From contig JAHJPX010000002.1 in assembly GCA_018819515.1 (NCBI GenBank), positions 124,001-188,000 of the forward strand: a DNA stretch of 64,000 nucleotides, written 5' to 3'. A program made the position numbers and the translations under genes. Source of the stretch: Gammaproteobacteria bacterium (GTDB lineage Bacteria; Pseudomonadota; Gammaproteobacteria; Burkholderiales; Rhodocyclaceae). How positions within the stretch are numbered: position 1 is the stretch's first letter; each line of letters starts with the position of its first letter. Positions 1 through 7,873 of the stretch are shown piece by piece. The notes under the pieces were generated by a model. That model made no database searches, had not been told where the DNA came from, and saw only the letters and a list, made by a program, of their open reading frames with translations.

Positions 1-2609
1 AGGTCAAGCGGCTCGAATCCGAAATCCATCACCTGCGCGATTCGCGCCAGCGGCTGGAAACCCGCCTCGCCCAGCTCGAGGTCGAGCGCAACCATTGGAC
101 TGGCGAGCAAAGACGCGTCGAGGACGAGGACTTCCGCTGGAAGTCATTGCTGGAGAACTCGGCCGAGCGCATGGCGACGGCGCAGGCCCGCCATGAGGAA
201 GCCGCCGCGCGGCTGCCCGAGGCCGAAGGGGCCGTGGAGGCTGCCGGCGTCGCGGTGACCGACGCGCGCCGCGCGCTCAACGAGGCCGAGCAGGGCGCCC
301 GGCTGGCCGAGGCAGATCGCGGCCATGCGCTGCGCGCCATCGAGAACTTCGCCGCCCGCCGCCAGCGCCTGGAACAGGAAAAGTCCGCGCTGGTACCGGC
401 GGAGGCCGCGCAACTGGAAGCCGCGCGCGAAGCGGAGATGCTGGCCGGCAACGAATTGTCGAACCATCAGGCGCGCGTCGCCGAACTGCAGGCGCTGCTG
501 CCTGCGCTGGAAGGCGCATTGCGCGTGGCCCGCGAACGCTTGTCCGGCGCGCATCGCCAGGCTACGGAAAGTCGCGCCCGGCACGAGGCGCTGCAACAGT
601 TGCAAAGCCGCGTCCAGCAGGCCGGCGAGATCGGCGACTGGCTGAAGGAACGCGGCCTGGCCGATGCCCAGCCGCTCTGGCGCGGCATCCAGGTCGACGC
701 CGGCTGGGAGACCGCCGTCGAAGCGATCCTGCGCGAGCGCCTGTCGGCGCTGGCCGGCGACCGCACGACGGCGCGTGATGCGCTTGGCGTGCCGCCACCG
801 CTGACTTTTGCGCTGGCCTTCACTGACGGCGCGACGGCGCACGAGAGCGGCGCCGATTCGTTGCGTGCCAGGGTGCATTGCACCGACGGCCGCTGGTCGT
901 CGGTGCTCGACGACTGGCTTGGCGGCATCCGCTGCGCCGAAGACCTGGACGAGAAGCTCGCCGTCGGCGGGGTCTGGGTCAATCGCCAGGGCCATCTGCT
1001 GACGCCGCATGGGCTGACGCTCTACGTGCCGGACGCGAAGACGCACGGCGTGATCGAGCGGCAGCGCGAAATCGAGGAACTGAAGTCGCTCATCGACGGC
1101 CACGAGCGCGAAGAGCATGCGGCGCGCGAGGCGCAGGCGGAGGCCGAACGGCTTCTCGAGGAAAGTCAGTCGTCGCAGCACGCCGCCCGGCGGGCGGTGG
1201 ACGAGATCCAGCAGCGCGCCCATGCCGCGCATGTCGAAGCGTTGAAGCTTACGCAGATCCAGGCCCGCTATGAAGAGCGCGCGGCGCAGATCGCCGCCGA
1301 CCTGGACGACATCCAGCGCGGCGAGGAAACCGAGCGCGTGGAACTGAATCGCGCCGAAGGCGAAGCCGGCCGCTGCCGCGAACAGCTAGACGCGGTGCGC
1401 GCCCGGGTCGAGGAGGCGCTGGAAATGCAGCGCCAGAAGGACACTGCGCTGCGCGAGGCGCGCGCGCTGGAGCACCAACTGGCGCGCGAGGCGCAGGAAG
1501 CTGGCTTTTCCGAGCGCGAGTGCCGCTCGAAACTGCAAGACAACGCCCGTGCCGCCGAGACGGCGAAGGCGCAACTGGAACGCGTCGCCGGCGATACCGA
1601 AGCGGCGACCACCGAACTCGCCGGCATCAGCGACCAGGTATTGCAGGAGCAGTTGCAGTCGGCGCTCGATTCGCGCACCGGCCGTGAAGGGCTGCTCGGC
1701 GAGCGCCGCAATCTGCTGGAAACCGCGGCGGCGGATCTCCGTGCGCTGGAAGAGCAACGCCTGAAGCTGGAGCAGGGACTGCAACCGGCACGCGACAAGA
1801 TCAACGACTGGAAGCTCAAGCAGCAGGCGGCGGAACTCAACGCCGAGCAGTTCCAGGAGCGCCTGATCGAAGCGGGTGTGAACACGCCGGAACTGGAACA
1901 GGAACTGGCGGCGGAACTCGTGCCGGCGCTCAAGGAAAGCGTGCTGGCGGGCGATATCGCACGCTTGACGACCGAGATCGAGGCGCTCGGGCCGGTGAAC
2001 CTGGCGGCGCTGGAAGAATTGTCCGTTGCGCGCGAACGCAAGGGTTTCCTCGACGCACAGTCGGAGGACCTGACCACGGCGATCAACACGCTGGAAGACG
2101 CCATCCGCCGCATCGACCGCGAGACGCGGGAGCAATTGCAGGAAACCTACGACACGGTCAACCGCCATTTCGGCGAACTGTTCCCGCAACTGTTCGGTGG
2201 CGGCGAGGCGAAGCTGCTGCTGACCGGCGAGGAGATTCTCGACGCCGGCATTCAGATCATGGCGCAGCCGCCCGGCAAGAAGAACACGACCATCCACCTG
2301 CTTTCAGGCGGCGAAAAGGCGCTGACCGCGATCGCGCTGGTGTTCGCCATGTTCCAGCTCAATCCGGCGCCGTTCTGCCTGCTCGACGAAGTCGACGCGC
2401 CGCTCGACGACAGCAATACCGAACGCTTTTGCGGCCTGGTCAAACGCATGTCGTCGCACACCCAGTTCATCTTCATCACCCACAACAAGATCGCCATGGA
2501 GATGGCCCAGCACCTGATCGGTGTCACGATGCAGGAGCAGGGCGTCTCCCGGGTCGTCGAGGTGGATATGGAAGAAGCGCTGCGCATGACCGAAAGGGAA
2601 GCCGCATGA
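1..2609 (+). CDS. smc: Chromosome segregation protein SMC, 5'-truncated by the window edge
   Basis: ATP-driven condensin subunit that organises and segregates the chromosome. The open frame runs from base 3 with no start, so the N-terminal Walker A head lies outside; about 869 codons of a family usually near 1170 aa are visible. Long Glu/Arg/Ala-rich coiled coil flanks a non-coiled hinge at roughly 600-1050 nt. The C-terminal head has the ABC signature LLSGGEKAL near 2300 and the Walker B region CLLDEVDAPLDD near 2380. The stop overlaps the zipA start in ATGA. A 27-base sequence at 783-809 in the hinge resembles the intergenic repeat described elsewhere. Identification is secure from the head motifs and architecture. 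Confidence 0.97.
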   Translation, partial: VKRLESEIHHLRDSRQRLETRLAQLEVERNHWTGEQRRVEDEDFRWKSLLENSAERMATAQARHEEAAARLPEAEGAVEAAGVAVTDARRALNEAEQGARLAEADRGHALRAIENFAARRQRLEQEKSALVPAEAAQLEAAREAEMLAGNELSNHQARVAELQALLPALEGALRVARERLSGAHRQATESRARHEALQQLQSRVQQAGEIGDWLKERGLADAQPLWRGIQVDAGWETAVEAILRERLSALAGDRTTARDALGVPPPLTFALAFTDGATAHESGADSLRARVHCTDGRWSSVLDDWLGGIRCAEDLDEKLAVGGVWVNRQGHLLTPHGLTLYVPDAKTHGVIERQREIEELKSLIDGHEREEHAAREAQAEAERLLEESQSSQHAARRAVDEIQQRAHAAHVEALKLTQIQARYEERAAQIAADLDDIQRGEETERVELNRAEGEAGRCREQLDAVRARVEEALEMQRQKDTALREARALEHQLAREAQEAGFSERECRSKLQDNARAAETAKAQLERVAGDTEAATTELAGISDQVLQEQLQSALDSRTGREGLLGERRNLLETAAADLRALEEQRLKLEQGLQPARDKINDWKLKQQAAELNAEQFQERLIEAGVNTPELEQELAAELVPALKESVLAGDIARLTTEIEALGPVNLAALEELSVARERKGFLDAQSEDLTTAINTLEDAIRRIDRETREQLQETYDTVNRHFGELFPQLFGGGEAKLLLTGEEILDAGIQIMAQPPGKKNTTIHLLSGGEKALTAIALVFAMFQLNPAPFCLLDEVDAPLDDSNTERFCGLVKRMSSHTQFIFITHNKIAMEMAQHLIGVTMQEQGVSRVVEVDMEEALRMTEREAA
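783..809 (-). repeat. Coding near-copy of the 27-bp GTCAGCCGTGGCG repeat (in smc)
   Basis: Read on the minus strand, these 27 bases match the copy after typA at 24 positions by hand alignment. They encode GVPPPLTF in the variable hinge of SMC. Whether this is a true repeat or chance in GC-rich coding sequence cannot be settled from one window. Confidence 0.45.
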
Positions 2610-3700
2610 ACGATCTTCAGGTAGCACTCATTGTCGCGGGCGTCGCGGCTGTGGCGGGCGTCTGGGGTTTCAACAAGTGGCAGGAGCGCCGACAGGCACA
2701 GTTGGCGCAGAAGGTATTCCGCAGTGAGCATCCGGATGCCCTGATGGGCGCCGCCGGGCGGGACGCGGCGGAAGAATCCGTCGAGGCGGAGCCCATGACC
2801 CGCCGTGAGCCGATGTTGCCCGATGCTGACGAGGTGGCGGAGGTGAGGGCCGAAGTCGGCGGGCTGCCGTCGCTGCCGGAGCAATACGCCGACGAGATCG
2901 CCGATTGCGTGGTGCGCATCGATTTTGCAGAGCCGGTATCGGCGCCAGGCTTGTGGGTGGCGCAGGCGCGCTGGGCCGGACACATCGGCAAACCGATGTC
3001 GTGGCTCGGTTTCGACGAGGGGACCGGAAGCTGGAAGCTGTTGTCCAGCCACGACGCCGGGCATTACAAGGTGGTTTGCGCAGCGCTGCAACTGGCCAAT
3101 CGCGAGGGCGCGGTTTCGGACGCCGAACTGTCCACCTTCCTCGACGGCGTCTGGGAACTGGCCGGGCAGTGTTCCGGTGTCACGGGGATTCCGAAGCGCG
3201 ACGATGTGCTGATGACTGCGCGCAACATCGACGATTTTTGCGCCAGCGTCGATTTGCAGCTTGGTGTCAAGATCGTCGGTGCCAACGAGCCGCTGACCGG
3301 GCCGCGGCTGAAGGAACTGGCCGAGGCCGCCGGGCTGACGTTGCTCGGCGATGGCGCCTTCCACTACATCGACGCCAATGGCCTGACGCGCTTTACCCTC
3401 GCCAATATCGGCAGCGAGACGTTCGACGCCGACTCGATCGAGTCGCTGGCGACGCATGGCGTGACGCTGTCCATGGATGTGCCGCGCGTGCCTGACGGAC
3501 CGGCGGCATTCGACGCGCTGGTGGAGATGGCGCGGCCGCTGACGGAGGCGTTGGGCGGCATTCTGGTCGATAGCCAGGGCAGCCCGCTCACCGCCGAGAT
3601 GATCGCCACTATCCGGGCCAAGATCGCGCAGATGCAGGGCTTGATGGCGCGGCAGCAAATCGTCGCCGGCAGCGTTCGGGCATTGCGGCTGTTTTCCTGA
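2606..3700 (+). CDS. zipA: Cell division protein ZipA (FtsZ-binding)
   Basis: Inner-membrane anchor that binds the FtsZ C-terminal tail at the divisome. The 364-aa protein starts with one membrane helix (VALIVAGVAAVAGVWGF, residues about 5-22). A charged linker follows (about 25-110), then a globular C-terminal half fitting the ZipA FtsZ-binding fold, with segments such as GFDEGTGSW and the final MQGLMARQQIVAGSVRALR. I chose the ATG at 2606 because it overlaps the smc stop in ATGA and sits just before the membrane helix; a longer upstream frame would run back into smc. Its stop shares a base with the ligA start. The smc-zipA-ligA order supports the call, since sequence conservation in this family is low. 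Confidence 0.88.
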   Translation: MNDLQVALIVAGVAAVAGVWGFNKWQERRQAQLAQKVFRSEHPDALMGAAGRDAAEESVEAEPMTRREPMLPDADEVAEVRAEVGGLPSLPEQYADEIADCVVRIDFAEPVSAPGLWVAQARWAGHIGKPMSWLGFDEGTGSWKLLSSHDAGHYKVVCAALQLANREGAVSDAELSTFLDGVWELAGQCSGVTGIPKRDDVLMTARNIDDFCASVDLQLGVKIVGANEPLTGPRLKELAEAAGLTLLGDGAFHYIDANGLTRFTLANIGSETFDADSIESLATHGVTLSMDVPRVPDGPAAFDALVEMARPLTEALGGILVDSQGSPLTAEMIATIRAKIAQMQGLMARQQIVAGSVRALRLFS

Positions 3701-5739
3701 TGGTGGCTCCGCGCGAGGCAGTGGAGCGCGCGGAATTCCTCCGTGGCGAGATCGAGCGCCACAACCACGCCTACTACGACCTCGATGCGCCGACGATTCC
3801 CGACGCCGAGTACGACAAGCTGTTCCGCGAACTTCAGGGTCTCGAAGCCGCGCATCCCGAACTGCTGACGGCGGATTCGCCGACATTGCGCGTTGGCGGC
3901 AAGGCGCTGGCTGCGTTTGCGCCGGTGCGCCACGTCGTGCCGATGCTGTCGATCAGGACCGAAACCGAAACCGGCCCGGCTGGTGCGGAGGCGTTCGACG
4001 CGCGCGTGCGCAAGGCGCTCGCCTTGCCGGAGAGTGCGCCGCCCGTCGAGTATGCCGCAGAGCTGAAATTCGACGGGCTGGCGATCAACTTGCGCTACAA
4101 AAATGGATTGCTGGTGCAGGCGGCAACGCGCGGTGACGGCGAGACGGGCGAGGACGTGACGCAGAACATCCGCACCATCCAGCGCATTCCCTTGCGTTTG
4201 CGTGGATCCGCGCCCGCCATACTCGAAGTGCGCGGTGAAGTGTTCATGAGTCGGCCCGACTTCGAGCGCTATAACGAGCGGCAGCGAAAACTCGGCAAAC
4301 CGACGCTGGTCAATCCGCGCAACGGCGCGGCGGGAAGCGTGCGGCAACTCGATCCGAAAGTGGCGGCGGAGCGGCCGTTGTCGTTCTACGCCTACGGGCT
4401 CGGCGAGACGGAAGGATGGTCCGTACCGGCCACGCACAACGGCGTGCTCGATGCGTTGACGAACCTGGAGCTGCCGGTCTGCGAACATCGCATTGTTGCG
4501 TATGGTGCCAGCGAGCTGATTGCGTTCCATTCCGCCATCCTTGCGCGGCGCGATTCGCTGCCCTTCGATATCGATGGCGTGGTCTACAAGGTGAATTCGC
4601 TGGCTTTGCAGGCCGAACTCGGCTTTGTCAGCCGCGAGCCGCGCTGGGCGGTCGCGCACAAGTATCCGCCGCAGGAGGCGATGACCACGGTCGAGGCGAT
4701 CGAGGTCCAGGTCGGACGTACCGGCGCCATCACCCCCGTGGCGCGGCTGGCGCCGGTTTTCGTCGGTGGTGTGACGGTAACCAATGCGACACTGCACAAC
4801 GAGGACGAAGTTCGGCGCAAGGATGTTCGCCTCGGCGATACGGTGATCGTGCGTCGGGCGGGTGACGTGATTCCGGAAGTCGTCAGTGTTCTGTCTGAGC
4901 AGCGGCCGATCATGGCGCCGGAGTTCGTCATGCCCAGGATCTGTCCGGTCTGCGGTTCGGCAATCGAACGTCCCGAGGACGAGGCCATCGCCCGCTGCAC
5001 GGGCGGGCTGTATTGCCCGGCGCAGCGCAAGCAGGCTCTGTTGCATTTCGCCGGCCGGCGGGCGATGGACATCGAGGGGCTGGGCGAGAAGCTGGTCGAT
5101 CAACTCGTCGATGGCGGGCTGGTGAAGACGACGGCCGATCTTTACCGCCTCGATTTCGAGCGACTGGCGGCGCTGGACCGGATGGGCGAAAAGTCGGCGA
5201 AGAACCTGCTCGACGCCATCGAGCGCAGCAAGACGCCGACGCTGCCCCGCTTTGTCTTCGCACTCGGCATCCGTAATGTCGGCGAGACGACGGCGAAGGA
5301 TCTGGCGCGACATTTCGGCTCGCTCAAGGCGCTGATGGCGGCCGCCAGGGATGAAGCCCGGCTCCAGCAGGTACCGGACGTCGGTCCGGTGGTGGCGGCC
5401 TCGATCGCGCATTTCTTCGCCGAACCGCACAACATCGAGGTGATCGATGGGCTGCTCGAAGAAAAAGTCAGCCCCGGCAATACGCCGATGGCACCGCTAG
5501 CGGCCGATTCGGCCATTGCCGGCAAGACCTTCGTGCTGACGGGTACCCTGCCGACCTTGTCTCGCGAGGAAGCGAAGGCTCTGATCGAGGCAAAAGGAGG
5601 CAAGGTCGCCGGCTCGGTGTCGAAAAAGACGCATTTTGTGGTTGCCGGTGCGGAAGCAGGCAGTAAACTCGACAAGGCGCGGGAGTTGGGCGTCGAAATT
5701 CTGGATGAATCCAAGTTAAAGGAGTTGTTGCAGGCATGA
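3700..5739 (+). CDS. ligA: NAD-dependent DNA ligase LigA
   Basis: Seals nicks in replication and repair using NAD+. The 679-aa length is normal. The N-terminal NAD-binding domain Ia shows HNHAYYDLDAPTIPDAEYD (22-39). The adenylation motif KFDG holds the nucleophile Lys123. The OB-fold is followed by a four-Cys zinc finger (CPVCG ... C ... C, about 414-437), helix-hairpin-helix repeats, and a C-terminal BRCT domain starting around AIAGKTFVLTG. The start overlaps the zipA stop by one base and the end overlaps galU in ATGA, so the genes are translationally coupled. The linker between the HhH and BRCT domains contains a near-copy (5463-5489) of the dispersed repeat. Confidence 0.98.
   Translation: MVAPREAVERAEFLRGEIERHNHAYYDLDAPTIPDAEYDKLFRELQGLEAAHPELLTADSPTLRVGGKALAAFAPVRHVVPMLSIRTETETGPAGAEAFDARVRKALALPESAPPVEYAAELKFDGLAINLRYKNGLLVQAATRGDGETGEDVTQNIRTIQRIPLRLRGSAPAILEVRGEVFMSRPDFERYNERQRKLGKPTLVNPRNGAAGSVRQLDPKVAAERPLSFYAYGLGETEGWSVPATHNGVLDALTNLELPVCEHRIVAYGASELIAFHSAILARRDSLPFDIDGVVYKVNSLALQAELGFVSREPRWAVAHKYPPQEAMTTVEAIEVQVGRTGAITPVARLAPVFVGGVTVTNATLHNEDEVRRKDVRLGDTVIVRRAGDVIPEVVSVLSEQRPIMAPEFVMPRICPVCGSAIERPEDEAIARCTGGLYCPAQRKQALLHFAGRRAMDIEGLGEKLVDQLVDGGLVKTTADLYRLDFERLAALDRMGEKSAKNLLDAIERSKTPTLPRFVFALGIRNVGETTAKDLARHFGSLKALMAAARDEARLQQVPDVGPVVAASIAHFFAEPHNIEVIDGLLEEKVSPGNTPMAPLAADSAIAGKTFVLTGTLPTLSREEAKALIEAKGGKVAGSVSKKTHFVVAGAEAGSKLDKARELGVEILDESKLKELLQA
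5463..5489 (+). repeat. Coding near-copy of the 27-bp repeat (in ligA)
   Basis: Matches the copy after the stomatin gene at 23 of 27 positions by hand alignment. It encodes KVSPGNTP in the poorly conserved linker before the BRCT domain, a place where an inserted repeat would be tolerated. Confidence 0.4.
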
Positions 5740-6608
5740 GCAAGGTTACTAAAGCCGTATTTCCCGTTGCCGGCATGGGCACCCGTTTTCTGCCCGCCAC
5801 CAAAGCCAGCCCGAAAGAGATGATGCCTATCGTCGACAAGCCGCTGATCCAGTACGCGGTGGAGGAGGCGGTGGCTGCGGGTATCACCGACATGATCTTT
5901 GTCACCGGCCGCTCGAAGCGCGCCATCGAGGATCACTTCGACAAGGCCTATGAGCTCGAAAGCGAGTTGGAGGCCCGCGGCAAGATGCAGATGCTCGAGT
6001 TCGTGCGCAACATGCTGCCCAAGAACATCAATTGCATCTACATCCGCCAGCCCGAGGCGCTCGGTCTTGGCCACGCGGTGCTTTGCGCCAAGCCGGCGGT
6101 CAACGATGAACCGTTCGCCGTGCTGCTGGCCGACGACCTGCTCGACGGCAATCCGCCGGTAATGAAGCAAATGGTCGATACCTTCAATTACTACCATTGC
6201 TCGGTGCTCGGCGTGCAGGACGTGCCGCGGGCGGATACGCGCAGCTACGGCATCGTCGATTCGCGGCCGCTTGCGGAGCGGGTCGAGCAGGTTTCGGCGA
6301 TGGTCGAAAAGCCGAAGCCGGAAGACGCGCCATCAACCCTGGCGGTCGTGGGCCGCTACGTGCTGACACCGCGCATCTTCCATCATCTGGAAAACGTCGC
6401 GCCGGGCTCGGGCGGCGAAATCCAGCTTACCGACGGTATTTCGGCGCTGATGCAGGAACAGCAGATCCTGGCCTATCGCTACATCGGCACCCGCTACGAC
6501 TGTGGCTCCAAGCTTGGCTACCTGCAGGCGACCATCGAATTGGGCTTGCGTCATCCGGAGATCGGCGGGGCCCTGGCTGATTATTTGAAAAACCGCCAGT
6601 CGGCATGA
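5736..6608 (+). CDS. galU: UTP--glucose-1-phosphate uridylyltransferase GalU
   Basis: Makes UDP-glucose from UTP and glucose-1-phosphate for envelope polysaccharides and galactose metabolism; cytoplasmic. The 290-aa protein has the nucleotidyltransferase N-terminus (AVFPVAGMGTRFLPATKA, residues 7-24), followed by KEMMPIVDKPLIQYAVEEA. The metal-binding region LLADDLLDG and the late segment ENVAPGSGGEIQLTDGI are also typical. Length is normal for GalU. ATGA overlap with ligA upstream and with the phosphoribosyltransferase downstream places it inside a coupled operon. Confidence 0.97.
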   Translation: MSKVTKAVFPVAGMGTRFLPATKASPKEMMPIVDKPLIQYAVEEAVAAGITDMIFVTGRSKRAIEDHFDKAYELESELEARGKMQMLEFVRNMLPKNINCIYIRQPEALGLGHAVLCAKPAVNDEPFAVLLADDLLDGNPPVMKQMVDTFNYYHCSVLGVQDVPRADTRSYGIVDSRPLAERVEQVSAMVEKPKPEDAPSTLAVVGRYVLTPRIFHHLENVAPGSGGEIQLTDGISALMQEQQILAYRYIGTRYDCGSKLGYLQATIELGLRHPEIGGALADYLKNRQSA

Positions 6609-7150
6609 CACCCGCCGACGCACATCGAATCCTGTCCGAAGCGGATCTCGTCTATTCGGCCGCCGAGGTCGCCAGCGCAATCGAACGCCTTGCCACGGAG
6701 ATCACGGCGCGCCTGGAAGATAGCCATCCGCTGGTGCTGACCGTCATGGGCGGCGGCATCGTTTTTGCGGGCCAGTTGCTGCCTTGCCTGCCGTTCCCGC
6801 TGGAGGTGGATTACCTGCACGTCACCCGTTACGGCCAGGCTACCTCTGGCGGCGAGCTGAGGTGGATGGTCGAACCGGGGAACGAAGTGGCCGGTCGCGT
6901 TGTCCTGGTCCTCGACGATATCCTCGACGAGGGCGTTACGATGGCCGCCATCAAGGCGAGGTTGATGGCGCAGGGCGTGCGCGAATGCCTGGTCGCCGTG
7001 CTAAGCGAAAAGGAAACGGGACGGGCGAAACCGGTGCGGCCCGAGTTCGTCGGTCTGCGGCTGCCCAACCGCTATGTTTTCGGTTGCGGCATGGACATCG
7101 GCGGTGCGTGGCGCAACCTGCCGGCGATCTACGCCGTCAAGGGGCTTTAG
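6605..7150 (+). CDS. hpt: Hypoxanthine-guanine phosphoribosyltransferase
   Basis: Purine salvage enzyme converting hypoxanthine or guanine plus PRPP to IMP or GMP. The 181-aa type I phosphoribosyltransferase carries the PRPP motif VVLVLDDILDEGVT (about 99-112) and a flexible-loop region around YLHVTRYG. The substrate call rests on length and overall similarity to the betaproteobacterial Hpt group. Another 6-oxopurine transferase specificity is possible. It overlaps galU by four bases (ATGA). It ends close to the opposing lipoprotein gene, and I see no strong terminator between them. Confidence 0.85.
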   Translation: MTPADAHRILSEADLVYSAAEVASAIERLATEITARLEDSHPLVLTVMGGGIVFAGQLLPCLPFPLEVDYLHVTRYGQATSGGELRWMVEPGNEVAGRVVLVLDDILDEGVTMAAIKARLMAQGVRECLVAVLSEKETGRAKPVRPEFVGLRLPNRYVFGCGMDIGGAWRNLPAIYAVKGL

Positions 7151-7167
7151 GCACGCATCGAAAGGGA

Positions 7168-7665
7168 TCAGAGCCCGCCGGGTTCGACGAGGCGGCTGGT
7201 GCGCACGACCAGTCCGCTGGCCAGGTCGAAATGCGCGTGGAAGTGCGCACGCTCGGTGTTGATTGTCCCGGCCACCCGCCAGTCCCAGACTTCTTCCTGC
7301 AGGTTTTCGAACACCGTCTTCGTTCCCGGCATGCCGAGCAGGCGGCGCACTTCATCGCGGTCCATGCCAACGGCTACCTTCGCCAGATTGGTTTCGGTCA
7401 GTACTTGCTCGATCTTTTGCAGGATTTGATCCGGGCCGATGGTTGCCATGTAGCATTCGACGCCGCTGGGCTGGCGGCTGAATTCAAGCGTCGTCGTGCC
7501 ATCGGGGTTGCTGTATTCCTGGGTTGGAACGCCCATGCGCGCACGAACTTCCGCGGCGGTGGAAATGCCCGGCTTGAGTTCCTGAATGGAAATGGCGTCG
7601 CAGGCCGGCAATCCGATCGCCGCGATCGCGGCGAATATGACTTTGACCCAGTGCGGCATCTTCAT
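7168..7665 (-). CDS. Lipoprotein with two BamE/SmpA-like modules
   Basis: A 165-aa exported protein. The signal peptide ends in a lipobox-like GLPAC (Cys about 22), so it is probably lipid-anchored, likely in the outer membrane. Two similar halves follow: KPGISTAAEVRARMGVPTQ near residues 31-49 and VGMDRDEVRRLLGMPGTK near 98-115. Both fit the 'GMs..EV...lG.P' pattern of the BamE/SmpA fold. The first ATG (7665) has AAAGGAG nine bases upstream. It stands alone, convergent with hpt. It differs from classical single-domain BamE, so assigning it to the BAM complex is inference. Confidence 0.8.
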   Translation of the reverse strand: MKMPHWVKVIFAAIAAIGLPACDAISIQELKPGISTAAEVRARMGVPTQEYSNPDGTTTLEFSRQPSGVECYMATIGPDQILQKIEQVLTETNLAKVAVGMDRDEVRRLLGMPGTKTVFENLQEEVWDWRVAGTINTERAHFHAHFDLASGLVVRTSRLVEPGGL

Positions 7666-7840
7666 GAAGCAATCTCCTTTTGCGCCGATTCAATCAAAGA
7701 CGAGTCGGCAGGCTTGCGCTAGCCGTAGACTTTACACATTAGGGGGCAGACTGCCGGATTGCTGAAATAGCCGATTGCCGACAGCATGACTGCCGCAATG
7801 GCGATACGTCCCAGCCAACGCCGCAGTTTTGCCGGGATTG

Positions 7841-7867
7841 CTCGGCGTACCGCCACGGCTGACTTTT
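7841..7867 (-). repeat. 27-bp 3'-end repeat, copy A (after typA)
   Basis: On the minus strand it begins seven bases after the typA stop and reads AAAAGTCAGCCGTGGCGG followed by TACGCCGAG. It contains a small hairpin, GGCG-GTA-CGCC. The same motif in the same orientation follows tsf and the stomatin gene. No T-tract follows, so it is not a classical intrinsic terminator. Confidence 0.8.
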
Positions 7868-7873
7868 CCCTGC

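Noticed and set aside
3364..5430. 688-codon minus-strand frame opposite zipA and ligA
   Set aside because: It is a shadow of ligA with biased composition and no motifs; the plus strand carries all LigA signatures.
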